Of a stretch of DNA of 64,000 bases, positions 42,061 to 50,023 are shown one piece after another. Origin of the DNA: Caballeronia sp. LZ062 (GTDB taxonomy: Bacteria; Pseudomonadota; Gammaproteobacteria; Burkholderiales; Burkholderiaceae); assembly GCF_031450785.1 (NCBI RefSeq), contig NZ_JARTWB010000001.1, positions 434,001 to 498,000 of the forward strand. The letters are read 5' to 3'. The notes beneath the pieces are model-generated. The model was given only the letters and a program-made list of their open reading frames with translations, did not search any database and was not told where the DNA came from. The translations under genes were made by a program, and so were the position numbers. How positions within the stretch are numbered: position 1 is the first letter of the stretch; each line of letters begins with the position of its first letter.

Positions 42061-42159
42061 GACAATCGTCAGAATCAGTGCTCGCACGCTAAAGAAATCG
42101 CTCGCGAGGACGAAAACGAGATCGAGTCATTACGCGTCTCACGCCTGCCTAACAAGAAC

Positions 42160-42615
42160 ATGGCCGCTATTTTCGAATACCTGCTGGACCGTCAGATCTC
42201 CAGGCAATGGCGCGGCGTGCTTGCCGCGCTCGCGAGCGAGTTCGAAGCGCAGATCGGGCACGACCAACTGCGTGAGTTGATGGAGCGCGTAGGCAGCCGC
42301 TTTGCCGACGCAAATCCGCTGCCGCCGTGCGACACGACGCCGGCGCTCGCGGACGCGCTCAACGCGCTGTGGCGCGACACCGACTGGGGCTTCGTCGAAC
42401 TCTCCGACGAGCGCGACCATTTGAGCATCGTGCATTACTGCGCGCCGCTGCAAGCCTTTGGGGAGAGCGCCCTCGCGTGGACGCCCGCGTTTCTCGAAGG
42501 CGCTTATCAGCGGTGGCTCGCCGGACTCGGCGCGCAAGGGCTCGCGGTCCGGCAGGCAAGCGAATTCGGCGACGACGCGGCCATCGAGTTCAGGCTCGCG
42601 CGCGCCGCGCTTTGA
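42160..42615 (+). CDS. bcsD: Cellulose synthase subunit BcsD
   Basis: 151 residues resembling BcsD (AxcesD), a periplasmic or cell-end octamer that bundles glucan chains leaving the synthase in Komagataeibacter and others. Recognisable parts are IFEYLLDRQISRQWRGVLAALASEFEAQIG, VGSRFADANPLPPCDT and a central WGFVELSDERDHLSIVHYCAPL. It has no signal peptide, as in other BcsD proteins. It is the first gene of the operon, about 100 bp before bcsP; presence of bcsD places the locus in the type I bcs group. Confidence 0.88.
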   Translation: MAAIFEYLLDRQISRQWRGVLAALASEFEAQIGHDQLRELMERVGSRFADANPLPPCDTTPALADALNALWRDTDWGFVELSDERDHLSIVHYCAPLQAFGESALAWTPAFLEGAYQRWLAGLGAQGLAVRQASEFGDDAAIEFRLARAAL

Positions 42616-42714
42616 TTCAGACATCTGAGTACCGATGACTGCCGCCACGACGCGGCGGATCAAAAACGAGCAGTACCGGCCAAGCATCAATAAGCACGAC
42701 GAGGAAGCGGCACC

Positions 42715-43383
42715 ATGAGTACTTCGCGCGACATCGAGAAGCTGTTCGATCATTTCGGCGGCAATGCAGGCGATTACCAGGAGATCGGCCGGGAAAACGA
42801 GGCCAAGTCGGCTCGCACCCGCTGGCCGCTGCTCGCGACGCTCGACTTCGCGCAGCCGGCAATTCCCGAAATCGCGCCGCGCCGGGCCGCCCCGACGAGT
42901 TCCAGCGAACCGGCCAGCACGCAGCCCGCAGCGACGGCCATTCAGCGCGGCAAGCGGCAGCTCTTCATGCGCGGACATCGCCGCAACATTCCGCCCGTCA
43001 ATGCGCCCGCCGCGGAATCGCTCGGCGCATCGCGCTTCTCGGCAACGGATGAATCGGTGTCGCCCGCGACAGGAATGACTCCGGATTCGGCGGCATCGGT
43101 CACGAACGGACCTGCGGCGATCCGCGGATTCTCGTTCGAAGCGAATGCACTCGAAAGGCAAGTGCCGCCGGCCGTGCCCGCGCCGGAACACCAGCCGCAG
43201 CCGCAGTCCATCCTGGGCAAGCTCTTCAAACCGCAAATCGAGCCCGCGACGAACGCACCGGCGGATTCCCTCGATGCGATGTTCGAACGCCTGCGCCGAG
43301 CCGGCCGCCCGGCCACCGAACTCACGAACACGCAGGCAGGCGCGGGCCACGCCTCGCGCGCCGGCCGCCTCCCACGCTTATGA
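42715..43383 (+). CDS. bcsP: Cellulose biosynthesis protein BcsP (BcsR-like N terminus)
   Basis: 222 residues. The first 40 (DIEKLFDHFGGNAGDYQEIGRENEAKSARTRWPLL) match the BcsR-type domain found at the start of BcsP. The rest is Ala/Pro/Ser rich and probably disordered, with a KRQLFMRGHRRNIP patch and a C-terminal SLDAMFERLRRAG helix, a recurring BcsP element. BcsP is thought to help position or regulate the synthase with BcsQ. Its TGA overlaps the bcsQ ATG (ATGA). Confidence 0.87.
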   Translation: MSTSRDIEKLFDHFGGNAGDYQEIGRENEAKSARTRWPLLATLDFAQPAIPEIAPRRAAPTSSSEPASTQPAATAIQRGKRQLFMRGHRRNIPPVNAPAAESLGASRFSATDESVSPATGMTPDSAASVTNGPAAIRGFSFEANALERQVPPAVPAPEHQPQPQSILGKLFKPQIEPATNAPADSLDAMFERLRRAGRPATELTNTQAGAGHASRAGRLPRL

Positions 43384-44168
43384 GAGTCATCACGGTAGTT
43401 TCCGCGAAAGGCGGCGTCGGCAAGACGACGCTCGCCGCCAATCTCGCCTCGGTGCTGGCCGCGCGCAACCGTCGCGTGATCGTGCTCGATCTCGATCCGC
43501 AGAACGCGCTGCGCCTGCACTTCGGCATCCCGCTCGACAGCATCGACGGAATCTCGCGCGCGACGCTCAGCCGCGACCCGTGGCAGACCGTGATGTTCGA
43601 CGGCGTCGACGGCGTCACGGTGCTGCCCTACGGCGCCGTGACCGAGGACGACCGCCGCCGCTTCGAGGCGCTCGTCGACAGTGATCCGTCGTGGCTCGCG
43701 CGTTCGCTCGAAGCGCTCGCGCTGGATGCGAACGACATCGTGATCGTCGATACGCCGCCCGGCTCGTCGGTCTACACGCGCACCGCGCTCACGGCCGCGA
43801 ACTTCGCGCTCAACGTGGTGCTGGCGGACGCCGCGTCCTACGCCGCGATCCCCGGCATGGAGCGCATGGTCGATGCCTACGCTGCGCCGCGTCCGGACTT
43901 CGCGGGTCAGGGCTACGTGGTGAATCAGGTCGACCTGTCGCGCCAGTTGAGCAAGGACGTGCTGAAGGTGTTGCGCAACATGCTCGGCACGAAGCTATTC
44001 CCCGGCGTCATCCATCAGGACGAAGGCGTCTCCGAATCGCTCGCGTGCGACACGACGCTCATTCACTACGATTCGCTCTCGCAAGCCGCCGCCGATCTGC
44101 GCGCCTGCGGCGACTGGCTCCTGTCCATCATCGACGCGATGGCCGCTTCGTCGAGGAAGCTCGCATGA
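43380..44168 (+). CDS. bcsQ: Cellulose biosynthesis ParA-like ATPase BcsQ
   Basis: 262 residues, a MinD/ParA-type P-loop ATPase of the BcsQ (YhjQ) family. The deviant Walker A is SAKGGVGKTTLAANLAS, the strand VIVLDLDPQNALRLHFGIP follows, and IVDTPPGSSVYTRTAL is the Walker B region. BcsQ is needed for cellulose secretion and places the complex at the cell pole in E. coli. It is coupled to bcsP and bcsA by ATGA overlaps. Confidence 0.94.
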   Translation: MRVITVVSAKGGVGKTTLAANLASVLAARNRRVIVLDLDPQNALRLHFGIPLDSIDGISRATLSRDPWQTVMFDGVDGVTVLPYGAVTEDDRRRFEALVDSDPSWLARSLEALALDANDIVIVDTPPGSSVYTRTALTAANFALNVVLADAASYAAIPGMERMVDAYAAPRPDFAGQGYVVNQVDLSRQLSKDVLKVLRNMLGTKLFPGVIHQDEGVSESLACDTTLIHYDSLSQAAADLRACGDWLLSIIDAMAASSRKLA

Positions 44169-46381
44169 GTTCCGCGAAGATTCCGTCGCAGGAAACCGAG
44201 GTCAGCATGGCGACCTCGCGCCTCGAACGTTTGGTCGACGCCGGCATCTGGGGCAACCGCGCCGTCGTCGCTCTGCTCACGATGTTCGCCGCGTTCGCGC
44301 TGTACTTCGTCGTCACGGTGCCGCTCGCATTCGGCCAGCAGCTTGCGTTCGCGACGATCTGCTTCGTCTGCGCGCTCGGCTTTCGGCGTCTGCAGGGCCA
44401 GTACGCGACGCTCGTCATGATCATGTTGTCGATCGTCGCGTCGGGCCGCTACATGTTCTGGCGTCTGACCGAGACGACGTACTGGGAACGGCCGCTCGAC
44501 GCCGCGTGGGGTCTCTTGCTCGTCGCGGCCGAAGTCTATGCGGCGCTCGTGCTCTTGCTCGGCTACTTCCAGACGGCGTGGCCGCTCAAGCGCAAGCCGC
44601 TGCCGCTGCCCGCCGACCGCAGCGACTGGCCGACCGTCGATGTCCTGATCCCGACCTACAACGAGCCGCTTTCGGTCGTGAAGCCGACGATCTACGCGGC
44701 GCTCGCGCTCGACTATCCGACGGACAAGCTCACGATCCACGTGCTCGACGACGGCCGCCGCCCCGAGTTCAAGACGTTCTGCGAGGAAGTGGGCGTCAAC
44801 TGGACGATCCGCACGCATAACCGGCACGCCAAGGCCGGCAACATCAACGAGGCGATGAAGATCACGAAGGGCGAGTTCATCGCGATCTTCGACTGCGATC
44901 ACATTCCGACGCGCTCCTTTCTGCAGATCTGCCTCGGCTGGTTCCTGCGCGACAAGCTGCTGTCGATGCTGCAGACGCCGCACCATTTCTTCTCGCCCGA
45001 TCCGTTCGAGCGCAATCTCGGCACGTTCCGCAAGGTGCCGAACGAAGGCGAGCTGTTCTACGGCCTCGTGCAGGACGGCAACGATCTCTGGAACGCGACC
45101 TTCTTCTGCGGCTCGTGCGCCGTGCTGCGCCGCTCGATGGTCGAAGAGATCGGCGGCATCGCGGTCGAAACCGTCACGGAAGACGCGCATACGGCGCTGA
45201 AGCTGCATCGGCTGGGCTATACGACCGCGTATCTCGCGATTCCGCAGGCGGCGGGCCTCGCCACCGAAAGCCTGTCGAGCCATATCGGGCAGCGCATCCG
45301 CTGGGCGCGCGGCATGACGCAGATTTTCCGTATCGACAATCCGCTCACCGGGCGCGGGCTCAAGATCGGCCAGCGGCTGTGTTATCTCAACGGCATGCTG
45401 CACTTCTTCTACGGCGTGCCGCGTCTCGTATTTCTCACCGCGCCGCTGTCGTATCTCTTCTTCGGCGCGCATGTGATCGAAGCGGCGGCGAGCAGCATCG
45501 CCATTTTCGCGCTGCCGCACATGATGCACGCGAGCATCACCAATTCGCGCATGCAGCGCACCTTCCGCCACTCGTTCTGGGCCGAAGTGTACGAGTCAGT
45601 GCTGGCGTCGTACATCACCGCGCCGACGCTGCTCGCCGTCATCAACCCGAAGCTCGGCAAGTTCAACGTGACGGCCAAGGGCGGCCAGATCACAAAGGAC
45701 TACTTCGACTGGACCATCTCGCGGCCGTACCTGTTCCTGCTGCTGCTGAATTTGCTCGGGTTCGCCGCGGGAATCGTGCATATCGCGCTGTACTGGCACG
45801 TGCGCAGCGAAGTGAACACGACGCTGCTCAACCTCTGCTGGACCATCTACAACATGCTGATTCTCGGCGCGTCCGTGGCGGCGGCGAGCGAGCGCAGGCA
45901 GGTCCGCGCGACGCATCGCGTGTCGATGAAAATGCCCGTCATGCTCAAGTTCTCGACCGGGCGCACGCTCGCGTGCGAGACCATCGATTATTCGGAAGGC
46001 GGCGTGGGCGTCGCGCTGCCGGCGAAGATCGAAGTGCCGATAGACGAGCGCGTGACCGTCTCGCTCTTTCGCGGCGACGAGGAATACGCGTTTCCCGCGA
46101 CCGTCGGCTATACCGAACCGGGCCGCGTCGGACTGCGTTTCTCGGAACTCACGCGCGAGCAGGAATACGACTTCGTGAAGACCACATTCGCGCGCGCAGA
46201 CGCCTGGACCGGCTGGTCCGAGGGACGCCGCCCCGATACGCCGCTGCGCGGCCTCTCGCACGTGCTGCTGGTGGGCACGCGCGGCATCGCGGGATTGTTC
46301 GAGCATTTGTACAGCGACCTTCGTACCTGGATGAACAAGCGCCCGGTCGATGTGAAGAAGCTGAAAACCAAAGACCAATAA
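44165..46381 (+). CDS. bcsA: Cellulose synthase catalytic subunit BcsA
   Basis: 738 residues, an inner-membrane processive GT2 enzyme that joins UDP-glucose into beta-1,4-glucan and extrudes it. Catalytic residues are seen: DDG at 195-197, DCD at 243-245, TED at 338-340 and QRIRW at 376-380. Membrane helices flank the GT domain. A C-terminal PilZ domain has RRQVR (577-581, RxxxR) and DYSEGG (608-613, DxSxxG), the two cyclic di-GMP motifs, so activity should depend on c-di-GMP. It overlaps bcsQ (ATGA) and bcsB (TAATG). Confidence 0.97.
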   Translation: MSSAKIPSQETEVSMATSRLERLVDAGIWGNRAVVALLTMFAAFALYFVVTVPLAFGQQLAFATICFVCALGFRRLQGQYATLVMIMLSIVASGRYMFWRLTETTYWERPLDAAWGLLLVAAEVYAALVLLLGYFQTAWPLKRKPLPLPADRSDWPTVDVLIPTYNEPLSVVKPTIYAALALDYPTDKLTIHVLDDGRRPEFKTFCEEVGVNWTIRTHNRHAKAGNINEAMKITKGEFIAIFDCDHIPTRSFLQICLGWFLRDKLLSMLQTPHHFFSPDPFERNLGTFRKVPNEGELFYGLVQDGNDLWNATFFCGSCAVLRRSMVEEIGGIAVETVTEDAHTALKLHRLGYTTAYLAIPQAAGLATESLSSHIGQRIRWARGMTQIFRIDNPLTGRGLKIGQRLCYLNGMLHFFYGVPRLVFLTAPLSYLFFGAHVIEAAASSIAIFALPHMMHASITNSRMQRTFRHSFWAEVYESVLASYITAPTLLAVINPKLGKFNVTAKGGQITKDYFDWTISRPYLFLLLLNLLGFAAGIVHIALYWHVRSEVNTTLLNLCWTIYNMLILGASVAAASERRQVRATHRVSMKMPVMLKFSTGRTLACETIDYSEGGVGVALPAKIEVPIDERVTVSLFRGDEEYAFPATVGYTEPGRVGLRFSELTREQEYDFVKTTFARADAWTGWSEGRRPDTPLRGLSHVLLVGTRGIAGLFEHLYSDLRTWMNKRPVDVKKLKTKDQ

Positions 46382-48870
46382 TGGGCATGGGTATGTCGAA
46401 GTTGCGCGTTGAAGAACGAGCGGGCGAGCGCGCGCCGCGTTTTTGCGAAAGGCCGCTCGCGCGTGCACTGGCCGTCTTCGTGGCCTTGCAGACCGCGTTC
46501 GCAGCGCCGTTCGCGTCCCTCGCGGCGGCCGCGCAAAGCACGGCGCCGGCGGGTGCCACGCAGCAGGCCACCGGCGTGGGCACCGTGCCCGCGCCGAGTC
46601 CGGCCGTGGTGTACAACCCGGCCACGATTCAGCAGCCGGCGCTCGCCATGCCGGTTCCCGCGTTCTCCGGCAAGCCCGACAAGCCCCTCACCTCGCGCAT
46701 TCCGACGACCGCCGATCCCGGCACGCTGGTCCCGGGCGGCCGCCGCCAGACGCTGACCTTCGCCGATTACGGCGCGCTCGATCCGCTGCAACTGCGCGGC
46801 ACCGACGGTCAGAACGGCATCGCATTCTCGGTGCGCGGCGACGAAGTCGTGACCGGCGCGGTGCTGCATCTCATCTATAGCTATTCGCCGTCGCTGTTGC
46901 CCTCGATCTCGCAACTGAAGGTGCTCATCAACGGCGAAGTGGCCGCGACGCTGCCCGTGCCGCGCGATCAGGCGGGCACGCTCGTCGCGCGCGACGTGGC
47001 GATCGATCCGCGCTTCATCACCGAGTTCAATCACCTCAACGTGCAGTTGATCGGGCACTACACGCAGCAGTGCGAAGACCCGTCGAACTCGACGCTGTGG
47101 GCAACGGTCAGCAACGCGAGTTCGCTCGATCTCACGTATGCGGCGATTGCCAGCAAGCCCGATCTCGCCGCGCTGCCGCTGCCCTTTTTCGACCGCCGCG
47201 ACGTGCGCCGCCTCGAATTGCCGTTCGTGTTCGCGGGCAAGCCGAGCCTCGCCGCGCTGGAATCGGCGGGCATGGTCGCGTCGTACTTCGGCTCGCTCGC
47301 GGGTTATCGCGGCGCCATCTTCCCGGCGCAGACCGACAACGTGCCGCTGTCGGGCAATGCCGTCGTGTTCGCTGTCGGCGATGGGAAAGTCGCGGGCGTC
47401 GATATTCCGCCGGTTTCCGGTCCGACGATCGCGCTCGTCGAACGCGACATGAACGCGCGCGGGCGCCTGTTGCTCGTGCTCGGCCGCGACGACAACGAAC
47501 TGAAGACCGCCGCGAAGGCGCTGGGCGTCGGCCGCAACGCGCTGTCCGGCACGAGCGCGACCATCACGCAGTTCAACGACCTGCAACCGCGCCGCCCTTA
47601 CGATGCCCCGAACTGGCTGCCGGCCGACCGCCCGGTGCGCTTCGGCGAGCTGGCGGAAGCGCAGGACCTGACCGCGCACGGCTACGACGCCGACGCCGTG
47701 CGCGTGAACTTGCGCGTGCCGCCCGATCTTTTCATGTGGCAGACGAAGGGCGTGCCCGTCGATCTTCGTTATCGCTACACGGTGCGGCCCGCGCCCGACC
47801 GTTCGTCGCTCAATATCAGCGTGAACAACGGCTTCGTGCAGTCGCTGCGCATTCCGGCCGTGTCCACTTCGACATTCGATCTCGGCACGTATTTCAGCCG
47901 CGTGTTGCCCGACAAGACCGTCGCCGCGCGCCGCGAGATCTACCTGCCGCCGCTGTTGATCACGCCGCGCGCGCAATTGCGCCTGCATTTCTACTACGAC
48001 ATTCCGAAGACCGGCGAATGCCAGGGGCGCGTGCTGGATAACGTCGTCGGCGCGGTCGATCCAAATTCGACCATCGACCTCTCCGGCTTTCCGCACTACA
48101 TGGCGCTGCCCGATCTGGCCGCGTTCGCGAACGGCGGCTTTCCGTTCACGCGCATGGCGGACTTGTCGCAGACGGCGGTCGTGCTGCCGAGCGAGCCGAA
48201 TTCGGCCGACTACAGCCTGTATCTGCTGGAAATGGGCCGCATGGGCGCATCGACGGGCTATCCGGTGACGGGCGTGACGGTGACGAGCGCGAACGATGTG
48301 GACCGTTTCGCCGACAAGGATCTGCTGATTCTCGGCTCGCCGGGCCGTCAGCCTCTGCTGCAACGCTGGGCGAAGCAGATGCCCTTCTCCGGCGACGGCG
48401 ACGCGCGCACCTTCCAGCTATCGGATGTCGCGTTCAAGCTCGTCGACTGGTGGCATGGCGAGCAAGGCCCGGAACGCTCGCCCGCGCGCGCGGACCTTTC
48501 GCTCGTCAGCGCGAACGGCGATGCGCTCCTCACGGGCTTCGAATCGCCGCTCAAGAGCGGGCGCAGCGCGGTGGCGCTCATCAGCGCGGCGGGCCAGTCG
48601 GACGCCGATCTGTCCGCCGCTCTGCTCGACAACGATCTGCTGCCCTCCATCCAAGGCGCGATGGCCGTGATTCACGGCCGCACCGTGACGGTCACGTCGA
48701 ACGGCGAAGCGTATTACGTCGGCCATCTCTCGCCGCTGCAGTACATGCGCTGGGCGCTGTCGTCGCACCCGCTTCTGCTGGTGTTCGGCGGCGTGCTCGC
48801 CTCGCTCATCATTGCTGCCCTGTTCTATCGCGCGCTGCGCTCCATCGCCGCGCGGCGTCTGAGGGATTGA
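46381..48870 (+). CDS. bcsB: Cellulose synthase periplasmic subunit BcsB
   Basis: 829 residues. After a signal segment (LARALAVFVALQTAFAAPFASLAAAAQ) and a low-complexity stretch, the BcsB domains begin with RRQTLTFADYGALDPLQLRGTDG. Conserved elements include QLIGHYTQQCEDPSNSTLW and FHFYYD-like LRLHFYYDIPKTGECQG. A single C-terminal membrane helix (LLLVFGGVLASLIIAALFY) anchors it beside BcsA and guides the glucan across the periplasm. Three in-frame ATGs lie at 46381, 46387 and 46393; the first shares a base with the bcsA stop. Confidence 0.95.
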   Translation: MGMGMSKLRVEERAGERAPRFCERPLARALAVFVALQTAFAAPFASLAAAAQSTAPAGATQQATGVGTVPAPSPAVVYNPATIQQPALAMPVPAFSGKPDKPLTSRIPTTADPGTLVPGGRRQTLTFADYGALDPLQLRGTDGQNGIAFSVRGDEVVTGAVLHLIYSYSPSLLPSISQLKVLINGEVAATLPVPRDQAGTLVARDVAIDPRFITEFNHLNVQLIGHYTQQCEDPSNSTLWATVSNASSLDLTYAAIASKPDLAALPLPFFDRRDVRRLELPFVFAGKPSLAALESAGMVASYFGSLAGYRGAIFPAQTDNVPLSGNAVVFAVGDGKVAGVDIPPVSGPTIALVERDMNARGRLLLVLGRDDNELKTAAKALGVGRNALSGTSATITQFNDLQPRRPYDAPNWLPADRPVRFGELAEAQDLTAHGYDADAVRVNLRVPPDLFMWQTKGVPVDLRYRYTVRPAPDRSSLNISVNNGFVQSLRIPAVSTSTFDLGTYFSRVLPDKTVAARREIYLPPLLITPRAQLRLHFYYDIPKTGECQGRVLDNVVGAVDPNSTIDLSGFPHYMALPDLAAFANGGFPFTRMADLSQTAVVLPSEPNSADYSLYLLEMGRMGASTGYPVTGVTVTSANDVDRFADKDLLILGSPGRQPLLQRWAKQMPFSGDGDARTFQLSDVAFKLVDWWHGEQGPERSPARADLSLVSANGDALLTGFESPLKSGRSAVALISAAGQSDADLSAALLDNDLLPSIQGAMAVIHGRTVTVTSNGEAYYVGHLSPLQYMRWALSSHPLLLVFGGVLASLIIAALFYRALRSIAARRLRD

Positions 48871-48871
48871 C

Positions 48872-50023
48872 ATGCGGCTATCGACAGCCCAACTTTTCGG
48901 CGGCGTGGTCGTCGCGGCTGCGGCCACCGGCGCGCACGCCGCGCAGCAGTGCGACTGGCCCGCGTATCGCCTCTTCGTCGAGCGCGTAGTGCAGGCCGAC
49001 GGCCGCGTGATCGACCGCTCGACCGACACGCAGCAAACCACGTCCGAAGGCCAGTCCTACGCGATGTTCTTCGCGCTTGTCGCGAACGACCGCGCAACGT
49101 TCGATCGCGTGCTCAACTGGACGCGCACGAATCTGTCGGCCAATCAGTTCGATGCGGCGAGCCTGCGCCTGCCCGCGTGGCTATGGGGCAAGCGGCAAGA
49201 CGGCTCGTTCGGCGTGATGGATGCGAACTCCGCTTCGGACTCGGACGTGTGGATCGCCTACGACCTCTTCGAGGCCGGGCGTCTCTGGAAAGAGCCGGCG
49301 TACACGAAGCTCGCCTATGCGCTCGCGACACAGATCGTGAAGCAGGAAGTCGCCGATCTGCCGGGCATCGGTCCGATGCTGCTGCCCGGGCCGCAAGGCT
49401 TTCGCAGCGGCCAGGTCACGCGCCTGAATCCGAGCTATCTGCCGCTGCCGGTCTTGCGCGGCCTGGCGCGCGAGATGCCCGACGGCCCGTGGACGAAGCT
49501 CGCGCAGAACGCCGCGAAGATGATCCGGATCACGTCGCCGCGCGGCTATGCGCCGGATTGGGCGGCGTATCAGGCAAGCGGGAACGGCCAGTTCGTCGTC
49601 GATCCGAAGAACGGCGATACCGGCAGCTACGACGCGATTCGCGTCTACCTGTGGGCCGGCATGGCCTCTGCAAGCGATCCGCTCGCGCGTGCCTGGCTCG
49701 ACGCGCTCGGCGGCATGCGCGCGAGCGTCGCGCAGACGGGGTTCCCGCCGGAGAAGGTCTCGACCATGAGCGGCGCGGCGAGCGGGGAAGGCCCGCTCTC
49801 GTACTGGGGCGCGCTCGCGCCGTACTTCAAGGCGCTGAACGACGAACGCGGCGTCGGCCTCGCGCGCGCGCATCTGGAAGCACTGGCCGCGCCGCCGGGC
49901 GCGGGACGCGAGCCGGTCTACTACGACCGCGTGCTCGGCCTCTTCGGCGGCGGTTTCATCGACGGGCGATATCGCTTCGATGAAAACGGCCGGCTCGTGC
50001 CGAACTGGAGAAGCGCATGCTGA
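48872..50023 (+). CDS. bcsZ: Periplasmic endoglucanase BcsZ (GH8)
   Basis: 383 residues, a family 8 beta-1,4-glucanase. The signal peptide ends GAHA (after residue 23). The proton donor Glu59 lies in TTSEGQSYAMFFALVAND, and the conserved Asp region NGDTGSYDAIRVYLWAGM is later. DVWIAYDLFEAGRLW is another GH8 landmark. BcsZ trims misplaced glucan and is needed for good cellulose export. It starts one base after the bcsB stop and overlaps bcsC by 7 bp. Confidence 0.95.
   Translation: MRLSTAQLFGGVVVAAAATGAHAAQQCDWPAYRLFVERVVQADGRVIDRSTDTQQTTSEGQSYAMFFALVANDRATFDRVLNWTRTNLSANQFDAASLRLPAWLWGKRQDGSFGVMDANSASDSDVWIAYDLFEAGRLWKEPAYTKLAYALATQIVKQEVADLPGIGPMLLPGPQGFRSGQVTRLNPSYLPLPVLRGLAREMPDGPWTKLAQNAAKMIRITSPRGYAPDWAAYQASGNGQFVVDPKNGDTGSYDAIRVYLWAGMASASDPLARAWLDALGGMRASVAQTGFPPEKVSTMSGAASGEGPLSYWGALAPYFKALNDERGVGLARAHLEALAAPPGAGREPVYYDRVLGLFGGGFIDGRYRFDENGRLVPNWRSAC

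Larger units (their letters stand above)
40981..42159. other. Gene-poor region before the cellulose operon
   Basis: 1179 bp with no convincing gene. The left part should hold the paoABC promoter. 41152-41364 may be a gene remnant (see separate entry). From about 41770 the sequence is richer in A and T, with a candidate promoter near 41857 and a series of perfect stem-loops (41945-42060). Frames such as 41421-41861 on the minus strand show no domain-like pattern. Confidence 0.7.

Noticed and set aside
46108..48363. 751-codon open frame on the minus strand opposite bcsB
   Set aside because: Arg/Gln/His-rich composition without motifs, wholly antisense to bcsB with its conserved domains.
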